Source: Methanothermococcus sp. SCGC AD-155-C09
GTDB taxonomy: Archaea; AGJL01; Methanococci; Methanococcales; Methanococcaceae
Length of the DNA stretch: 52,045 bases
Reading direction: 5' to 3'
NCBI GenBank assembly: GCA_019561555.1
Contig: JAHEQB010000034.1
Span: forward strand, 4,703 to 56,747
The translations under genes and the position numbers were made by a program. The notes beneath the pieces are model-generated. The model worked only from the letters and a program-made list of their open reading frames with translations, was not told where the DNA came from and ran no database searches. This document shows, in pieces, positions 10,594-21,197 of the stretch; position 1 is the first letter of the stretch, and each line of letters starts with the position of its first letter.

Positions 10594-12117
10594 TTGAATA
10601 AAAAAATAGGTATATTGGGTGTGCTATTTACAGTATTTATCCTAATTGCATTCCAGGCAAGTGTGGCAAAAAACTATGCCATGGAGGATATAACTATTAG
10701 ATCCAATAGTGGAGTAAAGAATGTAATTATATTGGTCGGAGATGGTATGGGACTTGCTCACACAGAGGTAACAAAGATATGTCATGGACCATTAAATATG
10801 GAGGATATGCCCTATATGGGATATGAACTTACAGATTCATTAAGTGGTCCAGTAACAGATTCTGCAGCGGCAGGAACTGCCATAGCCACAGGATTTAAAA
10901 CCCACAATAGGATGATATCTACTATAAAAGTTAATGATAAATTAGTAAATGTAACTTCCCTTTTAGAATTGGCTAAATGCAGTGGTAAAGCAACTGGATT
11001 GGTATCCACTACAAGGATAACCCATGCCACTCCAGCAGTATTTGCTTCCCATGTGAAACATAGGGATATGGAGGAAGAAATAGCAAATCAATTAATAGAA
11101 GAGAAAGTAAATGTATTATTTGGGGGAGGTAAAAAGATATTTAGTGATGACAAAATAAAATTAGCCAAGAAAAATGGATACAAAGTAGTATATACCAGAG
11201 AAGAATTAGAAAATGTCGATGGAAAGTATGCTTTAGGATTATTCTCTGATAGCCATATACCCTATGTATTGGATAGAGATGATAAAACTGTAGGATTATT
11301 GGAGATGACAAAGAAGGCCATAGAGTTATTGGAAAAGGATTCAGATAAGGGTTTCTTCTTAATGATAGAGAGTGGAAGAATAGATCATGCAGCCCATGCC
11401 AATGATATTGCCTCTGTTGTAGCAGAAACTAAGGAATTTGATGAAGTTGTAGGCTACTGTCTCGATTACGCAAGAAAAAATAAAAATACCTTAGTAATAG
11501 TCCTTTCAGATCATGAAACTGGAGGATTAGGGGTTGGAATAGATTATGGAGATCCAGTAGATGAGAAGAAAATACTCAATATCAAGGCCTCCACTGGAAC
11601 AATGGCAAAAGAAATAAAGAATGGAGGAGATCCAAAGGAAGTTATTAAAAAATACACTGGATTGGACTTAACAAATGAGGAAGTCAAGAAAATTAAAGAT
11701 GCCATGGGATCTGATAACAAATATGCCCTTGGAAATGCCATAGGGGAGATCCTCAGTGAAAAGGTAGGAGTAAGATTTATGTCCCACAAACATACTGGAG
11801 TTCCAGTTCCAATAATGGCTTATGGTCCTGGAGCAGAGCACTTTAGAGGATTTAGGCACCATATAGATACAAGTAAAGAAACTGCCAATGTAATGTTATT
11901 TGGTGGAGATAGAGTTGTAGTTGCAAATGGAGTTGGCGTTATAAAGGGAGATGCTAATGGAAACTATAGAATCGACTCAGATGATGCCTACATAACATTA
12001 AACCAGCATGTTGGTAAGATAACAACAAACGATAATGAAAAAAGGCTTGATATGGATAACAACGGAATAATAGATTATATGGATGTTGCCATAATAATGG
12101 AGATGGCAGAGTCTTAA
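10594..12117 (+). CDS. Secreted alkaline phosphatase with C-terminal dockerin-like domain
   Basis: VILVGDGMGLAHT, DSAAAGTAIATG, VLSDHETGG, SHKHTGVPVPIMAYGPGAEHF; C-terminal 'GDANGNYRIDSDDAYITL...LDMDNNGIIDYMDVAIIMEM' carries two dockerin-type calcium loops. TTG start after GGTGATAAA. Confidence 0.9.
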   Translation: MNKKIGILGVLFTVFILIAFQASVAKNYAMEDITIRSNSGVKNVIILVGDGMGLAHTEVTKICHGPLNMEDMPYMGYELTDSLSGPVTDSAAAGTAIATGFKTHNRMISTIKVNDKLVNVTSLLELAKCSGKATGLVSTTRITHATPAVFASHVKHRDMEEEIANQLIEEKVNVLFGGGKKIFSDDKIKLAKKNGYKVVYTREELENVDGKYALGLFSDSHIPYVLDRDDKTVGLLEMTKKAIELLEKDSDKGFFLMIESGRIDHAAHANDIASVVAETKEFDEVVGYCLDYARKNKNTLVIVLSDHETGGLGVGIDYGDPVDEKKILNIKASTGTMAKEIKNGGDPKEVIKKYTGLDLTNEEVKKIKDAMGSDNKYALGNAIGEILSEKVGVRFMSHKHTGVPVPIMAYGPGAEHFRGFRHHIDTSKETANVMLFGGDRVVVANGVGVIKGDANGNYRIDSDDAYITLNQHVGKITTNDNEKRLDMDNNGIIDYMDVAIIMEMAES

Positions 12118-12222
12118 AAGAAATAAATAATTAACAATAATAACTATAAAACCCAAAATAACTATTAAATTCTTTTTTTAAATTTTTTATAAAATTTATA
12201 AGATATAATATTTTTTACTTTT

Positions 12223-12954
12223 TTAAAGCATTTTTAAATATTTATGTATTTGAGGAGTACATATTAAATTATTTCCAAGATAGGAACCACATAATTTCAT
12301 AATATCCAACAATTTCCTTTGGGAAGGGGGTTTAATATTAAATAGGGAAGTTACTGGTTGAATACATAATGTAATATCTCCAATATCTGATAAATCCCTT
12401 GCAATATTCTCAATATCCTTTATATTTGTATTTTCCATTATCACTACCTTGGCATATACCTGGGAGTTCATGTTGTATAATTTCTCTATGGATTTTAATT
12501 CTAAATTGTATATTTTTTCATATTTCTCATTATCTAAATTAAAAAAATGTTCCGGCAATTTTATATCTATTGAGGCATAGTCAAAATAAAATAATCTCTC
12601 AGGATAAATACCATTGCTCTCCAAGTGGATTTTATATCCCAATTCCCTAAGTTCCATGGAGTATGCCTTTATTTTTTTATGATGCAATAGGGGCTCTCCT
12701 CCAGTAAAGGATATTGCAAATAAGTCAGGGGTTTTTAAATTATCTATTATTTCCATTAACCTATCTTCTATGTTTTGATACTCTTGGAATATCCCACTTC
12801 CTGGAATTTCCTCAACCCTTGGAGAAATACCCTCCTTTACATATTCATCACAGTATATGCATTTAAGGGGACATCCCTTAAATCTAATAAAAATATATCT
12901 TCGTCCTATATATTTTCCCTCTCCCATAATAGAGGAAAATACTTCAACAATCAA
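12223..12954 (-). CDS. queE: QueE, 7-carboxy-7-deazaguanine synthase (radical SAM)
   Basis: EVFSSIMGEGKYIGRRYIFIRFKGCPLKCIYCD; FTGGEPLLHHK. Confidence 0.85.
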   Translation of the reverse strand: MIVEVFSSIMGEGKYIGRRYIFIRFKGCPLKCIYCDEYVKEGISPRVEEIPGSGIFQEYQNIEDRLMEIIDNLKTPDLFAISFTGGEPLLHHKKIKAYSMELRELGYKIHLESNGIYPERLFYFDYASIDIKLPEHFFNLDNEKYEKIYNLELKSIEKLYNMNSQVYAKVVIMENTNIKDIENIARDLSDIGDITLCIQPVTSLFNIKPPSQRKLLDIMKLCGSYLGNNLICTPQIHKYLKML

Positions 12955-12966
12955 AAAACCACCTAC

Positions 12967-13386
12967 CTATATATCGACAATATATTTTATAATATTTTTT
13001 CCATTTTCTTTCTTTATCTCCATTTTATGATAGGTTATTGCCTTTATCTCCATCTTAGGACTGTGTTTTTCTTTGTCTAATTTCTCGCCATAGGCCATAC
13101 ATTCCAATATATATTCTCCATTGTTGTTGTATATTTTAATATTATAATCTGAAAATATTATTCCTTCACTATCAAGTATTATTAAAAGGTTAGTTAAAAA
13201 ATCATAGAGTAATCCATAAAGATCCTCTGAATGTATAATTATTTTTCTCTTAACCTTTTTATCAATGGAGTGAATATCAACCATTAAATTAGATAGTGCC
13301 TTTGCAGATTCTTCAAATGCCTTTTCAAGACTATCTTCTTCAACAATAATCCCAATATCTGCCGTAGTTTCAAAGTATTTATACAT
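12967..13386 (-). CDS. Archease
   Basis: YKYFETTADIGI...EKAFEESAKAL; LLYDFLTNLLIILDSEG. Confidence 0.88.
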   Translation of the reverse strand: MYKYFETTADIGIIVEEDSLEKAFEESAKALSNLMVDIHSIDKKVKRKIIIHSEDLYGLLYDFLTNLLIILDSEGIIFSDYNIKIYNNNGEYILECMAYGEKLDKEKHSPKMEIKAITYHKMEIKKENGKNIIKYIVDI

Positions 13387-13444
13387 TTATTCACCAATAG
13401 TTATTTTTTTATTTTTTTGTTCATTATTTTTATTTTTTTAAATT

Positions 13445-13732
13445 TATAGTAAAACATAGCATTTTAAATTTATATGAATATACTAATCCCATAATTAGGA
13501 TTTTCTGTATCTCCAGTGCTTAGGGGAGTAAGGGGAGGAGAGATAGGGATATGGAATTTCTACTTTTTTATTTTTCTTTATGTCCCTAAGTATTATTTTT
13601 TTCCTTTTATCTTAAAATTTAGATTATTCTATTATTTTTTATTATTTTATTTTTTTAATTTTTAATTTTTTTAAATTATTTTTTATTTTTTAAAATTATA
13701 GATATTGGGTTTAAGAAATTATGTTCTTAATA
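13445..13732 (-). repeat. MITE-like intergenic element, subfamily A
   Basis: TATAGTAAAACATAGCATTTTAAATTTATA...CTCCAGTGCTTAGGGGAGTA...GGAATTTCTACTTTTTTATTTTTC...GGGTTTAAGAAATTATGTTCTTAATAT. Confidence 0.7.
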
Positions 13733-13734
13733 TT

Positions 13735-14358
13735 TTATTTTTTATATTTTTTAATTAACTCCAATAACTCCATTTTAAAGTTTTTGTTGTTAAATACCTC
13801 CTCTAAGATTTTCTTTCTGTCCTTTTGGGAGGGAATATCTTCCTTTAAAAAAGATCTTAGGTTATTTTGAATATCTATTTCATAATCATAATTTTTTATA
13901 TAATTTTCCACAAGTTTTCTGATATTTTTTGCTATTAAGGGACTCTTTCCCTGAGTATATACTACGAAATATATCCCATCCCTACAACAGTATGCAGGAA
14001 TTATTAAGTTAATATCCCTTTCAAAGGTAGAGGAATTTACAAATTTTTTAAGTCCCTTGGATATACTTACAATTCTTTTATTGTTTTCTTTATCTATGGT
14101 AGTGATTATAAAGTCATGCTGTTTTACAATTTCTTTAATCTCTTCATTGGTCATATCCTCTATATTGCAGGTTATAAATTCAATGTTGCAGAGATTTTTG
14201 TAATAATTTAGGGTTTTTTCATCTATCTCTTCCTTGGTATATAGGGTTATCTTATATGGTTTTGCAGATATTATTTTATTTAATCTCCTCTTTCCAACCT
14301 CTCCAAATCCAAAGATACATACCTTAAATTCCTTTAAATTAACAAATATGGGTATCAT
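13735..14358 (-). CDS. Siroheme synthase-like precorrin-2 dehydrogenase (CysG N-terminal type)
   Basis: MIPIFVNLKEFKVCIFGFGEVGKRRLNKI...; FIITTIDKENNKRI; INLIIPAYCCRDGIYFVVYTQGKSPLIAKNIR. Confidence 0.82.
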   Translation of the reverse strand: MIPIFVNLKEFKVCIFGFGEVGKRRLNKIISAKPYKITLYTKEEIDEKTLNYYKNLCNIEFITCNIEDMTNEEIKEIVKQHDFIITTIDKENNKRIVSISKGLKKFVNSSTFERDINLIIPAYCCRDGIYFVVYTQGKSPLIAKNIRKLVENYIKNYDYEIDIQNNLRSFLKEDIPSQKDRKKILEEVFNNKNFKMELLELIKKYKK

Positions 14359-14524
14359 AGTATCAATTAATTTATTTTTATTATTATGGTCAATGTTTAT
14401 ATTAAAATATAATCAATAATAAAAAATTACAATTAAATAAAAATAATAAAATAAAAATAATATTAAACTAATATAGAAAAATCTCAAGGTTTTGAAATAT
14501 ATCTTTAAAAACCTATCAAATGTT

Positions 14525-14704
14525 TTAAGATTCATAGGGGGGCAAATTTAAAATATTATTGTTTGACATTCTTTTCATCCCCTTAGGTATAAATGGCCTT
14601 ATCCTACAATTCCCATTAACTCTTTTAATTTTTAACACTCCTTCTCTTATGGGAGGTTCCATAAGTAAAGCCTTTAAGGGTTCTTTCTTTTTATAGATTT
14701 CCAT
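14525..14704 (-). CDS. Possible small protein (59 aa), function unknown
   Basis: Translated by hand: MEIYKKKEPLKALLMEPPIREGVLKIKRVNGNCRIRPFIPKGMKRMSNNNILNLPPYES*. Non-low-complexity composition in a very AT-rich gap; no clear GGTG ribosome-binding site. Confidence 0.35.
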   Translation of the reverse strand: MEIYKKKEPLKALLMEPPIREGVLKIKRVNGNCRIRPFIPKGMKRMSNNNILNLPPYES

Positions 14705-15007
14705 ATTTTTATTTATTTTTTTTAGATTTTATTATTTTATTATTTTTCAGATGCTTTTTTCTGTTTTTTTCTTTTATTCTTAGTATAATAATTTTTTAAG
14801 GAAGAGCGTATCTAACATTATATAACCATGCACATATATTTTAAAATCTTTTTTATGAGGTATTTTATTTTTTGTATAATTTTTAAATTTTTATTATATT
14901 TTATTTTTTTAATTTTTATTATTTTTTAATAATTATTATTTTATAGATTCCCAATGGAGTTAGGGTTTTTTTATTACTATAAATAATTCTTATAAACCTC
15001 CTATAAT

Positions 15008-16069
15008 TTACTTTAGTTCCCTGTACAAGGCATCTATTTTTTTAACAATGGCCTCCCATGAAAAGTTCTTTGAAAATTCCACTCCATTTTTACCTAATTT
15101 TATTCTTAAATCCCTATCATTTACTAAGATCTCTATTCTCTCCCTTAGCATCCTTGAATTATTTACCTCAAATAAAAAGCCGTTATAGTTGTCTATGATT
15201 AATTCAGGAATACCTCCTACATTGGAACCTATAACACATTTTCCCGAGGCCATGGCCTCCAATAATGTCATGCCAAGCCCTTCAGAGATGGATGGAAGTA
15301 CTAAGAAACTACACCTTTTAATGTATTCTGAAACCTCTAAGTGATCCCTTCTGCCAAGGAGTTCAATGTTTTTAATATTCTTTCTCGTTATATAGTTCCT
15401 AATATCATTAAATAGGGGACCATCTCCTATAATCTTAAAATTAAAATCTATATCCTTAATTGCATTTATTAGGGTAGGTAATCCCTTTTGGAGTACAAGG
15501 GATCCTACAAAAAGACCATAATCCTCATCAACGCCTATGTCCTGGAATATATTAAAATCCACTCCGTTGTATATTACTTCAGTTTTACTTCTATAATCCT
15601 TAGGAAGTTGTTCCTTTAAATAATTACTTACACAGATTATTCTATCACAGTGTTTAATGGCATAATTAAAGAATATTCTACCTATAGGGTTCTTGGAGAG
15701 TAATAGTACATCACTACCATGGAGAGTTAATACATGGGGCAGTTTGTATCTTCTACTTAGAAGGGCTCCTAAAAAACCCTGAGGAAATGCATAATGGCTG
15801 TGGATTACCTCTATCCCATATTTTTTTATTATCTCCTTCCCAAGGAAATACCCATTATGGGCATAACTTAAACCCCTTATTCCTCTTATGTAGGGTACTC
15901 TATGGATCTTAGTATTCAAAGGTATCTCCTTTAATTTACCCTGGAAGTTATAGTTTAAAATGTGAAAATTATAATTATTTATATTATTTAGATGTTTTAT
16001 TATACTTTCAACATGGTTACTTATTCCCCCTGTATAGGGATGGAAAATAGTGGGCATGAGTATATTCAT
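15008..16069 (-). CDS. Glycosyltransferase family 4 (GT-B)
   Basis: TIFHPYTGGISNHVESI; VIHSHYAFPQGFLGALLSRRYKLPHVLTLHGSDV; PSISEGLGMTLLEAMASGKCVIGSNVGGIPELI. Confidence 0.9.
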   Translation of the reverse strand: MNILMPTIFHPYTGGISNHVESIIKHLNNINNYNFHILNYNFQGKLKEIPLNTKIHRVPYIRGIRGLSYAHNGYFLGKEIIKKYGIEVIHSHYAFPQGFLGALLSRRYKLPHVLTLHGSDVLLLSKNPIGRIFFNYAIKHCDRIICVSNYLKEQLPKDYRSKTEVIYNGVDFNIFQDIGVDEDYGLFVGSLVLQKGLPTLINAIKDIDFNFKIIGDGPLFNDIRNYITRKNIKNIELLGRRDHLEVSEYIKRCSFLVLPSISEGLGMTLLEAMASGKCVIGSNVGGIPELIIDNYNGFLFEVNNSRMLRERIEILVNDRDLRIKLGKNGVEFSKNFSWEAIVKKIDALYRELK

Positions 16070-16095
16070 ATTATCCCGGTATTAAAACAAAATCA

Positions 16096-16400
16096 TCAAC
16101 CCATATTATTATAAATACAGTAATCTTAATGCTTAAATGATTTCCGCTACACTTCCAGTGCTTAGGAAAGTAGGGAGAGGGGGGGCGGTAGGGAATTTCT
16201 ACTTTTTAAGTATTTACTTTTCTTTATCTTTTTAAGTAGTAGGGAATTCCTACTTTTTTATTTTTCCTTATATCTTTAAGTATTTAATTTTTTTCTTTTA
16301 TTTTTATTTTTAATTTTTTTTAAATTATTTATTTTATTTATTTTATTTATTTTATTTTTTATATTGTTTTTAATACTCTTAAAAATATTATCTTAATAAA
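16096..16400 (-). repeat. Subfamily A element, TIRs degenerate
   Basis: CACTTCCAGTGCTTAGGAAAGTAGGGAGAGGG...GGAATTTCTACTTTTTAAGTATTTACTTTTC; the GGAATTTCTACTTTTT(A) block is repeated. Confidence 0.55.
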
Positions 16401-16405
16401 AGTCC

Positions 16406-17260
16406 TTACTTAAACCTTTTAATTAGATAATCTCTAGCAAAACAATAACTACATTTAACCTTAAATAGTTTTATATTGTCGTCCATATTGTTGATGTTTC
16501 CACCATAGAAGTATCCCTCTAAGGTTGGACAGGGATAGATGTTTCCAACCTCATTGACAAAGAGAAGATCTCCACTGTTTAGATAACAGTATTTATCCTT
16601 AGGTCTTCCCACCAAATTTTTTATATAAATGGGAAAATCCTTCATCTTTTCCAATAAACTCTTGAATTCATCCTCATCTGGCATTAAGGATAAGTGTTCC
16701 CTCCTTTTAGGTTTCAAGATGTCAAAACTTATACTCCTTATACCAAGGGAGATAAGATAATTTAAAAGATCTAAGAGGTAAGGTAGGTTTTTATTGGTAA
16801 CCACAGTTGTAATACCAAAGGGTAAGTTATTATTTCTCAAAAGATATATTCCCCTTATAGTATCCAAGGTAGAGGATCTTCCATCCATATAGGGTCTTAA
16901 GGCACTGTCCTTGGGATCTATACTATCCACACTTACCCCAACATTTAATTTTAACTCTTTAATCCTTTTAATAATATTCTCCTCCAGTAGAGTTCCGTTG
17001 GTCTGGATAGCGTAGGAAATATTCCTATCAGGATAGTGGTCCATGCAGTAATTTATCACCTTCTCAATTAATTTAAAATTTAATAGAGGCTCTCCTCCAG
17101 TAAATTGGATCTTTAAATTATTCTCATCCTTTAAAATGTAATCTATAGCATTTTTAGCAGTTTTAAAATCCATATCCATTTTACCCTTATTATCTTCCCT
17201 ATAGCAGTAGATGCATCTTAAGTTACAGTTATTGGTTATTTTTAATATTAGAAACTTCAT
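16406..17260 (-). CDS. Radical SAM protein with SPASM/twitch-like C-terminal cysteines
   Basis: KITNNCNLRCIYCYRED; FTGGEPLLNF; C-terminal cysteines in YPCPTLEG...VKCSYCFARDY. Confidence 0.8.
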   Translation of the reverse strand: MKFLILKITNNCNLRCIYCYREDNKGKMDMDFKTAKNAIDYILKDENNLKIQFTGGEPLLNFKLIEKVINYCMDHYPDRNISYAIQTNGTLLEENIIKRIKELKLNVGVSVDSIDPKDSALRPYMDGRSSTLDTIRGIYLLRNNNLPFGITTVVTNKNLPYLLDLLNYLISLGIRSISFDILKPKRREHLSLMPDEDEFKSLLEKMKDFPIYIKNLVGRPKDKYCYLNSGDLLFVNEVGNIYPCPTLEGYFYGGNINNMDDNIKLFKVKCSYCFARDYLIKRFK

Positions 17261-17280
17261 TTTATCACAGATAAATTATT

Positions 17281-17628
17281 TTAAGTATGGTCTTAAAAAA
17301 ATAAAAATTAAAAAATAATTAAAATAATTAAAAAACCTTATAAAAAATTAAATTAATAATAAAAAATAATTAAAATAAAATAGAATAATTTAAGATTTTA
17401 AAATACCTAAGAAAGGAGTAAAACATAAAAAGTAAAAATCTTTCATTGTTTTCCCTAAGATATTCTAGCACTGGGAGAGCAGGGAGAATCCTTTGACAGA
17501 ATAAGTTATTAACTTCATCAGGCCAAGATAGAGACTTAAATTATTCCATTTATTAATATTTTATCCCTTTATTATTTTTATTATCATGTTATACATTATA
17601 AGTTTAAGATACTATGTGTTTGATTATA
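17281..17628 (+). repeat. MITE-like intergenic element, subfamily B
   Basis: AAATACCTAAGAAAGGAGTAAAACATAAAAAGTAAAAATC ... TCTAGCACTGGGAGAGCAGGGAGAATCCTTTGACAG ... AAGATAGAGACTTAAATTATTCC ... TAAGTTTAAGATACTATGTGTTTGATTATA. Confidence 0.55.
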
Positions 17629-17644
17629 TAAAAATGTGATCACT

Positions 17645-18367
17645 ATGGAATTAGGTATAGCCACAAAACTAAGTAAATTGAATGGATACCTTAACAATCT
17701 CAAGGATATTCCAGATAACACTGTCAATGAGTTGATAGAACTTAATAAGATCATTACTTCAAATTTCCATTATCATGTTATAGATATGGAAAATATCCCA
17801 TTAACCAATGAAGAAATACTAAATAATCTAAAAAAATGTGTCCTAACAATACAAAGTAAAAGGAAGGATGCCTTAGAACTTCTTGATTTGTATTCCTCCT
17901 ATGACTTTACAATCTCTATAGTCCTTGGAAACAATCACTACCTATCTAAGGAGGAATCTAAATTACCAAAGAATGTGATTTTAAGGTTGATTAATAAGGC
18001 ATTGGAGGTAAGGGATGATATTTGGGTTGGCATAGAGGGTGTTGAGGATACTGTACTTAACATTATTCAGGAGATGGATCTAACTGCCTACTATATCTAC
18101 GGAGGCACATGCCCCTCAATTATTCAAAAAAAAGTTATTTATGTGCCATATACCAAATGTATCAATAATGAGGTATTGAAAATAATGGAGGACTACCTAA
18201 GGAGAAGAAAAAATTATAAGGGAAACTATTGGGACTTTATATTGGAGTTGGACAACAGTAAAAAAGTAGAGGAGTTAAAGAATAGAAATGAGATTATAAT
18301 AGGTTATCCAGTATGTAATGGGAATCCCCTTTTGGAGATGAATAATTTTAAAGAGATATTTAGATAA
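17645..18367 (+). CDS. Conserved hypothetical protein
   Basis: Long ORF with normal codon texture. ATG at 17645 follows GTGATC; the track start is GTG 17636. Confidence 0.6.
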   Translation: MELGIATKLSKLNGYLNNLKDIPDNTVNELIELNKIITSNFHYHVIDMENIPLTNEEILNNLKKCVLTIQSKRKDALELLDLYSSYDFTISIVLGNNHYLSKEESKLPKNVILRLINKALEVRDDIWVGIEGVEDTVLNIIQEMDLTAYYIYGGTCPSIIQKKVIYVPYTKCINNEVLKIMEDYLRRRKNYKGNYWDFILELDNSKKVEELKNRNEIIIGYPVCNGNPLLEMNNFKEIFR

Positions 18368-19001
18368 TTATTATTTCATCTTTCATGCTTTTATTAATTT
18401 TATTATTTTTATTATTATTTTTATTATTATTTTTATTATTATTTTTATGGTATTTAATACTCTCTATAAACCTGAATTTTATACACATAGGATGTAGAGG
18501 AATATTCTCAACCTTCTCATTATAGGGCTCTACCTTAACTACTATTATCTTAGTTCTATTCCCATTGAGGGATTCCTTTATTACTCTTCTTAATTCTTCC
18601 TTCTGGGATACTTCTATGGCATCAATTCCACAGGCCCTTGCTATATCCTTTAAACTCGTAGTTTCAGTCTGAGTTTTTTGATTGCCTGTGGATCCATAGG
18701 CGGAATTATCTATTATGTAGAGTATAAAATTATCTGGTTTGGTATGGCCTATAGTGGATAAAGTGCCTAAGTTCATGAGTACTGATCCATCTCCATCTAT
18801 GGCTATTACCCTCTTATCTAAGGACAGGGCTAAACCTAAACCAATGGAGGAGCACAATCCCATAGAACCTAACATATAGAAATTTTCAGGTCTATCCTTG
18901 ATATGATAAAGTTCCCTACTTGGAAACCCTATATTACAAACTATTAATTCATCAGTTATATACTCCATAAGTATTCTTATTGCATCTATTCTTCTTAGCA
19001 A
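18360..19001 (-). CDS. comE: Sulfopyruvate decarboxylase beta subunit (ComE), TPP-binding, with low-complexity C-terminal extension
   Basis: MLGSMGLCSSIGLGLALSLDKRVIAIDGDGSVLMNLGTLSTIG; NSAYGSTGNQ. Tail YHKNNNKNNNKNNNKNNKINKS. Confidence 0.85.
   Translation of the reverse strand: MLRRIDAIRILMEYITDELIVCNIGFPSRELYHIKDRPENFYMLGSMGLCSSIGLGLALSLDKRVIAIDGDGSVLMNLGTLSTIGHTKPDNFILYIIDNSAYGSTGNQKTQTETTSLKDIARACGIDAIEVSQKEELRRVIKESLNGNRTKIIVVKVEPYNEKVENIPLHPMCIKFRFIESIKYHKNNNKNNNKNNNKNNKINKSMKDEIIII
18400..18448 (-). repeat. 12-bp tandem repeat (AAAAATAATAAT unit, about 3-4 copies) inside the comE 3' end
   Basis: Plus-strand TTATTATTTTTATTATTATTTTTATTATTATTTTTATTATTATTTTTATGG, encoding (KNNN)n. Confidence 0.85.
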
Positions 19002-19019
19002 TATATCACCACTTCCTTA

Positions 19020-19700
19020 CTACCTATATCTTTCAATTATCTCTCTGAGGTTTAAAATGCCCTTATGTATTACAGTACCCAGTAGTACTCCTTGGATTCC
19101 TAAGTTATAACATTCCCTTAGATCTCCCTCATCCCTTACTCCTCCACCAACATATATTGGATTATCTGTTTTATTTATTATTTCCCTTATAATCTTCCAA
19201 TCTATGCCCCTCTGAGTGCCTACAGAGGATATATCCAATACTATCAAAGGGATAGTTTTATCTAATCTATTTAAGATCTCTTCTAAGTTATAATTCATGG
19301 GACTTAATAATTTACCCTCCTTGAAGTCTAAACTAAGTACTATATCCCCTCTATTTAATAGATTTAGATCTCTTAGAGTTTCTGTCCCTAAGATGATTCT
19401 ATTGCATATATTTAGGGATTTAAGGTTTTCTAATTCTAATTTGGTAGTAATGCCACTATCCAAGATTTTGTATCCATTTATTTTCTTTACTATATGGAAG
19501 TTGTTGCCCTTCTTCATTATGGCATCTAAATCTGCAATATATATCTTCTCTGCTCCTTCTTCCCTGTATTTCTTTGCTACATCCATAGGGTTTGAGGAAT
19601 TACATAGTACTGTCTTTAGGGGTTTATAGTTTCCCCTATCTCCTCCTTTACCATGAACTGCCATACCATTTAATATATCAATTACAGGTATAATTTCCAT
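19020..19700 (-). CDS. HisA/HisF-like TIM-barrel family protein
   Basis: MEIIPVIDILNGMAVHGKGGDR; IYIADLDAI; IYVGGGVRDEGDL. Confidence 0.8.
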   Translation of the reverse strand: MEIIPVIDILNGMAVHGKGGDRGNYKPLKTVLCNSSNPMDVAKKYREEGAEKIYIADLDAIMKKGNNFHIVKKINGYKILDSGITTKLELENLKSLNICNRIILGTETLRDLNLLNRGDIVLSLDFKEGKLLSPMNYNLEEILNRLDKTIPLIVLDISSVGTQRGIDWKIIREIINKTDNPIYVGGGVRDEGDLRECYNLGIQGVLLGTVIHKGILNLREIIERYR

Positions 19701-19724
19701 AGGTTTTCACGTAATTATTTTTTA

Positions 19725-20060
19725 ATTACAATTAAACACGTAAAATAAACATGTAATCCTATAAGAATTAAGGGATAAAACATTAATAAAGGAATATTTT
19801 AAGTTCCTACTAACCTAATTATGAACTTTTTAATCTTGTCAAAGGATTCTACCTACTCTCTTAGTGCTTAGGAATATTTAGGCGTAATGAAAGGATTTTT
19901 ACTTTGTATGTTTTACTCCTTTAGATATTTTAAAATCTTAGATTAATTATATTTTTATTACTTTATTTTTTATGGTTTTTTATTTATTATAGATTTTTTA
20001 AGATTATAATTTTTATTTCAGAATAAGCAATTTTTTAGGAAATTTTAAATTATTTTTTAA
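19725..20060 (-). repeat. MITE-like intergenic element, subfamily B
   Basis: AATTAAACACGTAAAATAAACATG ... GGGATAAAACATTAATAAAGGAATATTTTAAGTTCC ... TTAGTGCTTAGGAATATTTAGG ... TTTTACTCCTTTAGATATTTTAAAATCTTAGATTA. Confidence 0.5.
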
Positions 20061-20162
20061 TCTTTTTATTTTTTTTAATAGTTTTTATAATTATAAATTT
20101 TTTATTATTTTATAAATTTTATTAATATTTTATTATTTTATTTTTTTAATTAAATTTATTTT

Positions 20163-20969
<807 letters not shown>

Positions 20970-21197
20970 TTACCTTATTTATCTTTTCTTAAGTTATTAT
21001 TTTTAAAAATTTATTAAATATTTATTAAATTAAAAATTATTATTAAATTATAAAAAAATAAAATTATTAAAAATTATTTTATATAAAAACAAAAATAATT
21101 AAAATAAAATGAAATAGATTTAAAAAGTAATAATAAATAAATTTTAAAATACCTAAGATGAGGGAATTAATTATATTATAATTAAAGGAAACCTGTC

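Noticed and set aside
14360-15005. Large gap as a possible RNA gene
   Set aside because: Apart from the 59-aa ORF and repeat fragments the sequence is poly-T/A rich with no GC-rich structured island.
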